DNA of 64,000 nucleotides from Candidatus Margulisiibacteriota bacterium. Its GTDB lineage: Bacteria > Margulisbacteria > Riflemargulisbacteria > GWF2-39-127. The stretch covers positions 62,001 to 126,000 of the forward strand of contig QKMY01000045.1 of NCBI GenBank assembly GCA_003242895.1, read 5' to 3'. The notes under the pieces are model-generated. The model saw only the letters and a list, made by a program, of their open reading frames with translations, searched no databases and was not told the DNA's origin. Below are positions 35,763-44,246 of this stretch, piece by piece (within the stretch, counting starts at the first letter, position 1; every line of letters begins with the position of its first letter). Both the position numbers and the translations under genes were made by a program.

Positions 35763-36887
35763 ATGGATAACCAAAAAATAGATTTTGTTAATTTAAAAGC
35801 GCAATATCTCGACTACAAAGAGGAGATAGACACCGCTATCCACTCGATACTTGATAGCGCGTCATTTATCCAGGGACACGAAGTTCGAGAGCTCGAAGAA
35901 TCCCTTGCTCGTTACCTTCAGACAAAACACTGTATTACTTGCTCCAGTGGAACCGATGCCTTATTGCTCGCACTCCTTGCAATTGGAATAAAGCCGGGGG
36001 ACGAAGTGATAACAACTGCGTTCTCTTTTTTTGCTACTGCTGAAGCTATCGCACTTCTTGGAGCTACTCCGGTATTCGTTGATATCGATGAGAAAACCTA
36101 TAACATCGACGCGACACAGATTGAGGCTAAAATAACCTCCAATACAAAAGCTATCATTCCCGTAAATATATTCGGTCAACCTGCCGATATCGACGAAATA
36201 AACAAGATTGCCACGAAACATAAGCTTATAGTAATCGAAGACGGCGCCCAAAGCTTCGGAGCCCGTTATAAGAATAAAAAAAGCTGCTGCCTGTCCGAAA
36301 TTGGCTGTACCAGCTTTTTCCCGGCAAAACCCCTTGGCTGCTATGGCGACGGCGGGGCTCTCTTCACGGATAACGACGAATTAGCCGGCAAACTCAGATG
36401 CCTCATGAACCATGGACAAGCTGAAAGGTATGAGCATAAACATGTCGGGATCAACGGACGCCTCGACACAATCCAGGCAGCGATATTACGAGTAAAGCTA
36501 AAATATTATGATCAAGAACTGAAAAAAAGAAAAGATATCGCATTACGATATACTGCCGGTTTTTCTAACAAGACAGATATCGTTATCCCCTTTATAAAAG
36601 AGGACAGGTCCAGCACCTATGCTCAATACTCTATTCGGCTCAAAAATCGCAATGAAGTTGTCAAACAACTGCAAGAAGCTCAGATACCGGTTGCGATACA
36701 TTATCCGATTCCACTCTACAGACAAGCCGCGCTTTCATATCTTGCAATCGATTGTTATGATTTCCCAATTTCTGAAACAGTTTCGCAAGAAATTCTGAGT
36801 TTACCTATAAGCCCATATTTATCCCTTGATCAGCAAGATTATATTATTGCTACTCTCACTAATATTCTCAGGAAAGGCAGTCTATGA
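35763..36887 (+). CDS. DegT/DnrJ/EryC1 sugar aminotransferase
   Basis: PLP-dependent aminotransferase acting on a 4-keto or 3-keto nucleotide sugar. Family motifs: CSSGTDALLLALLAIGIKPGDEVIT, IEDGAQSFGARY, and the PLP lysine in FFPAKPLGCYGDGGALF; GINGRLDTIQAAIL and a C-terminal SETVSQEILSLPISPYL complete it. Length 374. It overlaps the next gene by the ATGA tetranucleotide. Together with a Gfo/Idh/MocA oxidoreductase this is the standard pair for 3-amino or 2,3-diamino uronic-acid type sugars (WbpB/WbpE-like); a C3-keto substrate is therefore plausible. Confidence 0.9.
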   Translation: MDNQKIDFVNLKAQYLDYKEEIDTAIHSILDSASFIQGHEVRELEESLARYLQTKHCITCSSGTDALLLALLAIGIKPGDEVITTAFSFFATAEAIALLGATPVFVDIDEKTYNIDATQIEAKITSNTKAIIPVNIFGQPADIDEINKIATKHKLIVIEDGAQSFGARYKNKKSCCLSEIGCTSFFPAKPLGCYGDGGALFTDNDELAGKLRCLMNHGQAERYEHKHVGINGRLDTIQAAILRVKLKYYDQELKKRKDIALRYTAGFSNKTDIVIPFIKEDRSSTYAQYSIRLKNRNEVVKQLQEAQIPVAIHYPIPLYRQAALSYLAIDCYDFPISETVSQEILSLPISPYLSLDQQDYIIATLTNILRKGSL

Positions 36888-37774
36888 ACATTGCTCTCAT
36901 TGGTTACGGAATTATGGGAAAACATCACTACCGGGTACTAAAAAGTATGCCCGAAATCACCTTAATTGCCGTATGTGATCCGATTATTACCGAGAATCTG
37001 GAAGAGAATACTTACTGCGATATCGATGATCTTCTAACAAAAGAAACAATCGATGCGGCAATTATCAGTGTCCCAACGTACCTTCACAAAGAAATTGCCG
37101 TTAAGCTCATAAAAAGAAACATCCATATCCTCATTGAAAAACCGCTCGCCTCGAATCCTTCACAGGGAACCGCGATAAAAGAAGCTATGAGTTCGCATAA
37201 TGCCAAAGTGATTGTTGGTCATATTGAGAGGTTTAACCCGGTTATCGTCCAGCTAAAAAAAGAGATTCAGGGAAAAGATATTTTTAGTATTAATATAACG
37301 AGGGTTGGGCCATTCCCGCCTCGGATCGCTGATGTTGGAGTTCTCACAGACCTTGCTGTTCATGACATTGATCTCATCAGGCACTTAACTCAGAAAAGAA
37401 TTGAAAAGGTAAATATATTCAAATCCATCACAAATCACAGCAGGTGTGAAGATAATGCAATAATATCTTTAAAACTTGAAAATGATATAATTGCAACTAT
37501 CACAACAAACTGGCTAACTCCCTTCAAAAAAAGAATGGTGGAAGTAGCAACAAGTGAAGCATACTACGAAGCTAATCTGATGACTCAAGAACTATTAGAA
37601 TATTCTTCATTCCAGTTAAACAATTCTTACGTAGTCCGCAGCTGCCCGGTTATTAAAGGCGAACCGCTCGTTAAAGAGTTGCAAGCATTTATCAACTATA
37701 TCAAATATGGACAGGTATCGGACTTAGCTACAGTTGATGATGGGCTTTGTACACTAAAAGTAATTAACGAATAA
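36884..37774 (+). CDS. Gfo/Idh/MocA-family oxidoreductase
   Basis: NAD(P)-dependent sugar dehydrogenase. N-terminal Rossmann motif GYGIMGKHHYRVL, then DAAIISVPTYLH, the EKPLAS signature (catalytic Lys) and GHIERFNPV; DLAVHDIDLIRHL holds the family His. Length 296, slightly short. Coupled to the preceding aminotransferase by ATGA. In WbpB-like pairs this enzyme oxidises C3 of a UDP-HexNAcA before amination. The following 140 bases to the convergent gene show nothing recognisable. Confidence 0.87.
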   Translation: MNIALIGYGIMGKHHYRVLKSMPEITLIAVCDPIITENLEENTYCDIDDLLTKETIDAAIISVPTYLHKEIAVKLIKRNIHILIEKPLASNPSQGTAIKEAMSSHNAKVIVGHIERFNPVIVQLKKEIQGKDIFSINITRVGPFPPRIADVGVLTDLAVHDIDLIRHLTQKRIEKVNIFKSITNHSRCEDNAIISLKLENDIIATITTNWLTPFKKRMVEVATSEAYYEANLMTQELLEYSSFQLNNSYVVRSCPVIKGEPLVKELQAFINYIKYGQVSDLATVDDGLCTLKVINE

Positions 37775-37914
37775 TAAGTCAGTCGGATGAAAAAATCAGC
37801 AGCCCAGGAAAAAGAAGCGCTGGGACCACGGTTAAAACTACCTGCCGAGTTTATTTAAGATTTGAACCCGAAGTAGAAGAACTTCTTTAGTTTTGACCAT
37901 GATTGCCAGGTTTT

Positions 37915-39126
37915 CTATTCCACTATAATGTCTACGCTTTTTATTGCATTTTCAGCATATTTAATCGCAGTTTCGCGGTCGCCGGCTACAGCGATCACGT
38001 AGAAAAGCCGGTTAGCGTAGGTGACAGGTTCGAGGGTATCTCCAACCTTAAAAGGGCGCTGGAATATACAATCTGCAATACCAGGCATGGAAGCAATCTG
38101 ATCTAATCCTATGATAGCTTTTATTTTTCCTGGTTTGTGGAAATAAAAACGATGGGACATGGCTTTCCGGAATTTTTGTTCCAAGTCAGAAATATCGGGA
38201 GTTATTCCCAAGGCTAGCTGGATAGTAGTCTTAACAATATTGACCCCTGAGGTTAAGGGCACGGTCCTTGAACAAAACCCTCCGCCGCTCAATCGAGAGG
38301 TTACCTCAATAACATACACCGTACCGTCCGGAGTTATTATGACGTCACCTTTAGTCGGTCCCAGTTTTATACCAATTGCAGACACAGCTTTCTCAAACTC
38401 GGCAACAACCTTGCGGACTAGTTCTTGCGATAGCACTGTGGGGATATCACCTCCGTCTTCCACGAAAAACGGATAAAAAGCTTCATTCCTGGAGTAATTT
38501 CTATCAGCAAACCCAGTTACACGCAGCTTGCCTTCAATAACGACGCCTTCGATGCTTACTTCAAATCCTTTGAGGTACTGTTCCAGGATAACTTGTTTGT
38601 CACTTGAGTAGCCTAATGCAGATGAAAAACATGATTGTAAATGTTCATAATTCTCGACAAGTTGAACACCTCTTGATGCCGAATTATCGCTGGGCTTAAT
38701 CACTACCGGGAATTTTACATCGATAAAATCTTCCAGGATATTTCCAATCCAATAGTTCGGGAAATTGGTCTGATTCTGTTTAAACCGCTCCGCTCTGGCG
38801 CACTTATTCGTTGTTAAATAGGCAACCTCTTCAGACACCCCAGGCAACCCGAACACATTTGCAATTGCAGCAACACTGGGAGAGACTTCTGCCGCTATGG
38901 TCATAACCCCGTCGATATTTCGATTATTATTGTGAAATTCTTTTAGTTTGCTGATAATCCCGGGAATATTCCTGGTACTTTCGACCATCCGGTAATCGGC
39001 GATGTCAAAAGCCTGAGAATTAGGGTTCATGTCAATTGCTAAGGTTTTTATGCCAAGCTTTTTCGCCTCGATAAAGGCAGGGAGTTGGTCAGGACCGGCA
39101 CCTAAAATAGCTAACAATTTGTCCAC
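37915..39126 (-). CDS. ATP-grasp domain protein
   Basis: 403 residues of the carbamoyl-phosphate-synthase/biotin-carboxylase-like ATP-grasp superfamily. The pre-ATP-grasp Rossmann part starts LAILGAGPDQLPAFIEAKKLG; the ATP-binding core has FPVVIKPSDNSASRGV and VILEQYLKGFEVSIEG, and VYVIEVTSRLSGGG contains the Mg-binding E and the SRxSGGG signature. The product is a ligase joining a carboxylate to an amine, thiol or similar, via acyl phosphate. GTG start at 39126 overlaps the stop of the upstream SDR gene. It is the last gene of the split transketolase/SDR run and presumably modifies its product; substrate unknown. Confidence 0.82.
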   Translation of the reverse strand: MDKLLAILGAGPDQLPAFIEAKKLGIKTLAIDMNPNSQAFDIADYRMVESTRNIPGIISKLKEFHNNNRNIDGVMTIAAEVSPSVAAIANVFGLPGVSEEVAYLTTNKCARAERFKQNQTNFPNYWIGNILEDFIDVKFPVVIKPSDNSASRGVQLVENYEHLQSCFSSALGYSSDKQVILEQYLKGFEVSIEGVVIEGKLRVTGFADRNYSRNEAFYPFFVEDGGDIPTVLSQELVRKVVAEFEKAVSAIGIKLGPTKGDVIITPDGTVYVIEVTSRLSGGGFCSRTVPLTSGVNIVKTTIQLALGITPDISDLEQKFRKAMSHRFYFHKPGKIKAIIGLDQIASMPGIADCIFQRPFKVGDTLEPVTYANRLFYVIAVAGDRETAIKYAENAIKSVDIIVE

Positions 39127-39854
39127 TAAAAATATAATCCCCCGTTAACATTCAGTACCTGGGCAGTCACATACGAAGCCTCTTCGGAGACCAGAAAACA
39201 GACCGCCTTTGCGACCTCTTGTACGGTACCTCTCCGACCTAACAGGATCTTTTCATCGAGCCCTAATTTGTTGGCGGCACTGGCCATTTCTGATTCAATA
39301 AGGCCTGGGGAAACAGCGTTGACGCGAATACTTCTTTTAGAAAAAAAGATTGCCATGTTCTGGGTAAGACTGATTAGTCCCGCCTTTGAAGCTGCATAAT
39401 GACTCGAACGAGGACCGCCGTACTGACCTGATACCGAGCTGATATTGACGATAGAGCCACCGTCTTTTATGATCCGCTCAAACTCCTGACCAACTTTAAA
39501 TACGGAAGAGAGATTCGTGTTGAGAACGCTATCCCAATCTTCATCCGTAATTTTGCTAAAATCATTGGGAATGTTAATACCAGCGTTATTCACAAGAATA
39601 TCTATAGCGTCATGTTTTTCAGTTACAGTTTTTGCCAGGTCTTTTATGCCCGTTCGGGAACAAACATCTAACTGAAAGCTATAAGCGCTTTGTCCACGGT
39701 CAATAATCTCTGTTACCAGTTGCTGCGCGAGATCTTTATTATCTTTATAGGTGATAATGACTGCCGCGCCTTCTGAGGCCAGTTCCAGTGCAATTGCCTT
39801 TCCGATGCCACGACTGGCCCCGGTGATCAAAGCAAGTTTGTTTTTTAGACGCAT
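39126..39854 (-). CDS. Short-chain dehydrogenase/reductase (FabG-like)
   Basis: Classical SDR of 242 residues: TGASRGIGKAIALEL for NAD(P) binding, NNAGI, the catalytic Ser in VNISSVSGQYGG and YAASK for Tyr/Lys, then VSPGLIESEM and a C-terminal NVNGGLYF. Likely reduces a keto group in the glycan pathway rather than in fatty-acid synthesis, because it is between the split transketolase and the ATP-grasp gene with one-base overlap to the latter. AGGAG precedes ATG 39854. Confidence 0.88.
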   Translation of the reverse strand: MRLKNKLALITGASRGIGKAIALELASEGAAVIITYKDNKDLAQQLVTEIIDRGQSAYSFQLDVCSRTGIKDLAKTVTEKHDAIDILVNNAGINIPNDFSKITDEDWDSVLNTNLSSVFKVGQEFERIIKDGGSIVNISSVSGQYGGPRSSHYAASKAGLISLTQNMAIFFSKRSIRVNAVSPGLIESEMASAANKLGLDEKILLGRRGTVQEVAKAVCFLVSEEASYVTAQVLNVNGGLYF

Positions 39855-39887
39855 GGATTCTCCTTTCCTTAGGTCTTTTACCCCGCC

Positions 39888-40841
39888 TCATCCACCGGAA
39901 GTGACAGATTTCAAAGTAATAGCGTTATTAGCAGCTTCGATGATATCCACAGTATGGATATGATATTTTTTTGCCAGGTCTTCGGGATCACCTGATTCGG
40001 CGAACGTATCACGGACCGCGACAGGTAACGTCGGACAAGGCCGTTCACTGATTGCTTCAAGCACTGCACTAAACAGCCCGCCATGAATATTATGGTCCTC
40101 ACAGGTAACGAATGCCCCTGTTTTGTATGCATATTCTTTTAATAATTCTTTGTCGATTGGCTTAATGGTCGATATATTGATTACTGCGGCATCAATACCT
40201 TGAGCATGCAAAATGCGAGCCGCTTCTAGTGCGCGAGAGACCATGATGCCCGTAGCGATTATCGTGACAGCACTACCAGACCTGAGAACAGTCCCTTTGC
40301 CGATTTCGAATTTATAATCATCAGGATTGATCTTTGGAATCGGACTCCTGCCGGTCCTCATATAAACAGGCCCTTTGAAGTTAATAATTGCTTCGGTTGC
40401 CTTGAGCATTTCACAGGGGTCGGCTGGAGATATCACGGTAAAGTTAGGAATTGAACGATAAATTGCCAGATCTTCTAAGGCCTGGTGAGAGACCCCATCC
40501 GGCCCGGCATCGATACCGACATGAGAGGCCACAACTTTGACATTAAAATCAGGGTACGCTATGGAGTTACGCGCTTGCTCAACTGCCCGCATGGAAGCAA
40601 AAACACCGTAACATGCCACAATCGGCACTATTCCCGTTATAGAAAATCCAGCGGCTGCCGACATCATATTCTGTTCAGCAATCCCGAACTGGAAAAATCG
40701 TTCTGGGTACTTGTCCCTAAAAAAAACAGTAAATGTCCCACCCGCAACGTCAGCATCAAATAAAACAAAATTGCTGTATTTGTCAGCTAGCCGGACAAGT
40801 GATTTACCGAAAGCGGTTCTTAGTGATTCTGATTGCGTCAT
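39888..40841 (-). CDS. Transketolase, C-terminal subunit
   Basis: 317 residues carrying the pyrimidine-binding and C-terminal domains of a split transketolase. FQFGIAEQNMMSAAAGFSITG contains the conserved Glu that activates thiamine diphosphate; HVGIDAGPDGVSHQALEDLAI and MRTGRSPIP are family motifs. Its ATG overlaps the stop of the N-terminal subunit gene (TAATG). Split transketolases transfer two-carbon ketol units. Placed amid sugar genes, this pair may act on an unusual acceptor rather than in the pentose phosphate pathway. Confidence 0.88.
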   Translation of the reverse strand: MTQSESLRTAFGKSLVRLADKYSNFVLFDADVAGGTFTVFFRDKYPERFFQFGIAEQNMMSAAAGFSITGIVPIVACYGVFASMRAVEQARNSIAYPDFNVKVVASHVGIDAGPDGVSHQALEDLAIYRSIPNFTVISPADPCEMLKATEAIINFKGPVYMRTGRSPIPKINPDDYKFEIGKGTVLRSGSAVTIIATGIMVSRALEAARILHAQGIDAAVINISTIKPIDKELLKEYAYKTGAFVTCEDHNIHGGLFSAVLEAISERPCPTLPVAVRDTFAESGDPEDLAKKYHIHTVDIIEAANNAITLKSVTSGG

Positions 40842-41668
40842 TATTTTTCAAGTTCTCCTAATGCCAGTGCGAGTTCTTCCTTCGTCGGTGCAAGGCTTCC
40901 GTGCCATTTCGGATTATTCTCCATGAATGACACGCCTTTTCCCTTAATTGTATGGGCGATGATGATCGTGGGGATATTCTTCATACCTCGAGCAGTATTG
41001 AAGGCGCTGATTATCTCACCAAAATTATGGCCGTCGATCTCTAGAACATTCCAGCCGAAAGCCGTCCATTTGTCTGCGATGGGTTCTAAGCCTAAAATTT
41101 CTTTATTGTAATTATCACTCTGCAACTTGTTGTAATCGACGATCGCCAGCAGGTTATCCAACTTATTATGGCTGGCAAAAAGCGCACCTTCCCAAATCTG
41201 GCCTTCGTCCATCTCACCGCAACCAAGAAGTGCATAGACCCTATTCGAACGCTTCTGATATTTCATCCCTAAAGCAGCGCCAATTGAAAAGGAAAATCCT
41301 TGGGCCAGGGACCCGCTATTGAACTCGACTCCTGGAGTCTTCTTCCTGTCGGGATGGCCTTGCAGCTCGCCGTTAATCTGGCGGAGTCTCGTGAACCATT
41401 CCTTCGGGAAAAATCCTTTTTCTGCCAAAGCTGCATACAGGACCGGGCAGGAATGCCCTTTTGAAAGCACAAAAATATCCCGGTCACGCCATTCCGGATT
41501 ACTAGGATCTAATTTCAGTTCATGGAAATATAGTGCAGCAACAAGATCAGCCGAGGATAATGCACCTCCGGCATGGCCTGAACCCCCGAAATAGAGCATC
41601 TGGAGGATGTCTTTACGAAGTTGGTTGGCGATTTTAGTTAAATTGGTAATTTCTGATACATTAATCAA
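40841..41668 (-). CDS. Transketolase, N-terminal (thiamine diphosphate-binding) subunit
   Basis: 275 residues: GGSGHAGGALSSADLVAALYF, SKGHSCPVLYAAL, GSLAQGFSFSIGAALG and GCGEMDEGQIWEGALFASHNKLDNLLAIVDYN. In the last motif the family normally has GDGE, where the Asp binds Mg; here the codon is TGC (Cys) on the - strand, so a metal ligand is replaced. The downstream Asn (DYN) is kept. Start codon is TTG 41668 with AAGGA eight bases upstream. It leads a four-gene run with the C-terminal subunit, an SDR and an ATP-grasp protein. Confidence 0.87.
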   Translation of the reverse strand: MINVSEITNLTKIANQLRKDILQMLYFGGSGHAGGALSSADLVAALYFHELKLDPSNPEWRDRDIFVLSKGHSCPVLYAALAEKGFFPKEWFTRLRQINGELQGHPDRKKTPGVEFNSGSLAQGFSFSIGAALGMKYQKRSNRVYALLGCGEMDEGQIWEGALFASHNKLDNLLAIVDYNKLQSDNYNKEILGLEPIADKWTAFGWNVLEIDGHNFGEIISAFNTARGMKNIPTIIIAHTIKGKGVSFMENNPKWHGSLAPTKEELALALGELEK

Positions 41669-41771
41669 TAGAATTTATCCTTGGAATTAATTATTCATAT
41701 ATCCTAGAATAGCCTGAAAATTAGCGCTTTTCAAGGTTTCTTGTATTCTCTTACAGGATATTTATGCCTTA

Positions 41772-42977
41772 TTACATTGTATAAGCCAATACCCTATCAT
41801 ACAACCTAATAATCTTCTTTTCGGGGTATCCGAGTTGGACTAAGTGCCTGAATATCTGTTCCTGATAACCGTATGAGGAAATGATAATAGCTTCATAATC
41901 ATCCAGGTTAAGCTGATCATGAGAAAGCAGAGATCTCCCCATAAATAATTTTATTTCTTCGTTACTGTCATAGAAAACAACATTATCATCGCTTAACCAT
42001 CCTGAAAATCTATCAATAAGTGCTTTGGTATGCACTCCTGCACCATATATCAAAATCTTCCCAGCTATTTTTTCTTTTATTTTTTCGAGCGAAGTAAAAA
42101 TTCGTTCCCGGCGAATCTTCCACCGGTTAAAAATACTTTTTGTTAACCGATATGATAAATTATCTATTGTTTTCTTATTGATATCCTTTTTGATGGCCGC
42201 AATTCTCATTCCCGGGTACTGATCTCTTATATCCATATCAAAAACCTCAAATCCGGCATTGTGAATCATATAATCTAAATTAATAATATTGTAGTTAACA
42301 ACATGATAATATCCCAGAGGATAAGATATGCTAGTATCATACCGGGTAGCATCCGGAACTTCTATATATAATAGACCGCCTTCTTTCAATAACGACCTTA
42401 CCTTCGCAATTATCTGCCTGGGATTATCAAAATGTTCAAGACAATTGGATAAAACAGCTACATCGTATTTCCTATCAAAAACAATGTTTTGATCCATAAA
42501 TGATTTGCTTATTACTTTACAGTTCCCAAGTTCTTCACATATCTGAGCGGCCCCGGTACTCTCGATTAGAGTTCCAGTTACTTCGATCCCTTTTTGTTTA
42601 GCTTTTAATTGAAAGAGGTAGAATAATGAGCCATCAGAAGCGCCTATTTCTAAATAATTACAATCATTGCCACTTAAAGCTGATAAAAGTTCTTCAACCT
42701 GAAGCATTTTGTTGGCATAATTCCAGATATTCTCTAAAGCAAAAGCTTGGGTCTGGTTCTGATGTCCGTGTTTTTTTTCAATATTTGCTTTAGGCGTATA
42801 TAATTCATTGTATCTCGTACGCTGTACAGTATACATTGCGCCACAATTATCACAGACATCAACACTATAGTGGAGCTGTTTATTGTTGAGTTCAATAAAG
42901 TTATCGAGCAGTCTTTCGGAATTATCCGTTGGATCATCACAAACCGGACATTTATTTAATATAATGTTTTCTTCCAT
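41772..42977 (-). CDS. C-methyltransferase-like SAM enzyme with zinc-ribbon N-terminus and Rossmann C-terminal domain
   Basis: 401 residues. N-terminal zinc-binding Cys pairs (CPVC at 9-12, CDNC at about 42-45) as in sugar C-methyltransferases; a central SAM domain (NYLEIGASDGSLFYLFQ, VLSNCLEHFDNPR); then a C-terminal domain starting GKILIYGAGVHTKALID (about 310-401), comparable to the Methyltransf_14 C-terminal fold. In family members these enzymes methylate C3 of NDP-keto-sugars. The same C-terminal IYGAGxHT module is present in the glycosyltransferase at 46955-48178. 103 bases separate it from the transketolase pair downstream, without terminator. Confidence 0.8.
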   Translation of the reverse strand: MEENIILNKCPVCDDPTDNSERLLDNFIELNNKQLHYSVDVCDNCGAMYTVQRTRYNELYTPKANIEKKHGHQNQTQAFALENIWNYANKMLQVEELLSALSGNDCNYLEIGASDGSLFYLFQLKAKQKGIEVTGTLIESTGAAQICEELGNCKVISKSFMDQNIVFDRKYDVAVLSNCLEHFDNPRQIIAKVRSLLKEGGLLYIEVPDATRYDTSISYPLGYYHVVNYNIINLDYMIHNAGFEVFDMDIRDQYPGMRIAAIKKDINKKTIDNLSYRLTKSIFNRWKIRRERIFTSLEKIKEKIAGKILIYGAGVHTKALIDRFSGWLSDDNVVFYDSNEEIKLFMGRSLLSHDQLNLDDYEAIIISSYGYQEQIFRHLVQLGYPEKKIIRLYDRVLAYTM

Positions 42978-43022
42978 TATTATGGTTCCTTCTCTTAGGG
43001 GTTACTGCCTTTTTTTTAAAAA

Positions 43023-44228
43023 TTAAGATTCCTGACGTTTCATGCAGACAAATAACATTCCCCTGCTATTTTGATTTAATTCCGGATTTATCATTCCACG
43101 GAAATCCTGGCTATATTTTTCAATAACTACAAAACCATTCTCCATTAAAAAATCTTTAAACTCATCAGGAGTATATTCATACAAATGATGAGGATGCACC
43201 AGCAACCCTTGATACTTTCTTACCGGTGTAGAAATAAACAAATAGCCACAGTCTTTTAAAGAAATGAACATATTTTGCAAAAACCGGCTTCTTTCAGAAA
43301 GATGTTCTATAGTTTCAAAAATAAATATTTTTGTAAAAAAGCCTGGTCGAATAAAGGTATTGGCATCATCCTGAATATAACTTATATGGCTAAATCGGGA
43401 GGCATTATTTCTAGCATTTTCAATCGCACTGATATCATAATCAACGCCGATAATCTCTCCGGCATTTTTATAAGTTATCGTACCATACCCATTACCACAG
43501 GCTATATCAAGGATTACATCATCTGACATCACTCTGTCCTCAAAAAAACCATACCGTTGCCGGACTTCAAAAATTGCCGGGAAAAAGTCATCCTTGCCTT
43601 GCCCAGGACGCTCCATATCAACAGCGGTTTCATTCGATCTCATACCTGAAAACAGGTCTTCGATGTTATTTTTGTCTTCTTCAGTGTAAGTTTGGATCGA
43701 TGTATATTCAGAAACATTGAAAAGATCTCTTTGCTGATCCACAAAGTAATGGGGTTTATACCTGTAAATAGGATCAATTCCAGGTAATAGTTCACACACT
43801 CTGATCAAGGCCTTTGTAGAATATATCTCCATGGCAAAATTCTGATAATAGCTATAAGGGGCTCTTATAAGGTCTAATCCTGGATAATCACATAGATATC
43901 TATTTAACATTTCCCGAAGTAACAGTTCATTGAAACAGGGTTTTACCGCAGGGATTCTAATTATGACATCAATCTGATACTTTTTCGCCGCTTCTAAAAA
44001 CCTTTGAGCAATATTGTCTTTGTTACCTTTAAAAACTTCCACCTGCCATTTAGAAGCTATCTCATCAAAAACCTGATTACCAGGCTCGTCTGCAACGGTT
44101 AATATAACATTTTCAGTAATCTTTTTGGCTTTTTCCAATACAACTTCAATTGATGGTTTATTCTTTATTGGAATGAAACAGTTTTCGTCTGAATATTGAG
44201 CTTGTACAAAAACACCTATTTTTACCAC
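43023..44228 (-). CDS. Fusion of a degenerate SpsF-like cytidylyltransferase domain with a SAM methyltransferase
   Basis: 401 residues. The N-terminal half (1-190) follows the SpsF/NeuA-like nucleotidyltransferase fold (VEVFKGNKDNIAQRFLEAAKKY, VIIRIPAVKPCFNELLL) but lacks the usual QARMGSTRLPGK loop; here it reads FVQAQYSDENCFIPIKNKP, so the NTP-binding Arg/Lys are lost. The C-terminal half is a class I methyltransferase (VILDIACGNGYGTI, IFIFETIEHLSERS, YLFISTPVRKY). Probably an inactive recognition domain tethering a methyltransferase. Adjacent genes are a radical SAM protein and a C-methyltransferase. Confidence 0.75.
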   Translation of the reverse strand: MVKIGVFVQAQYSDENCFIPIKNKPSIEVVLEKAKKITENVILTVADEPGNQVFDEIASKWQVEVFKGNKDNIAQRFLEAAKKYQIDVIIRIPAVKPCFNELLLREMLNRYLCDYPGLDLIRAPYSYYQNFAMEIYSTKALIRVCELLPGIDPIYRYKPHYFVDQQRDLFNVSEYTSIQTYTEEDKNNIEDLFSGMRSNETAVDMERPGQGKDDFFPAIFEVRQRYGFFEDRVMSDDVILDIACGNGYGTITYKNAGEIIGVDYDISAIENARNNASRFSHISYIQDDANTFIRPGFFTKIFIFETIEHLSERSRFLQNMFISLKDCGYLFISTPVRKYQGLLVHPHHLYEYTPDEFKDFLMENGFVVIEKYSQDFRGMINPELNQNSRGMLFVCMKRQES

Positions 44229-44246
44229 ACGGAATCTCCCGAAATA

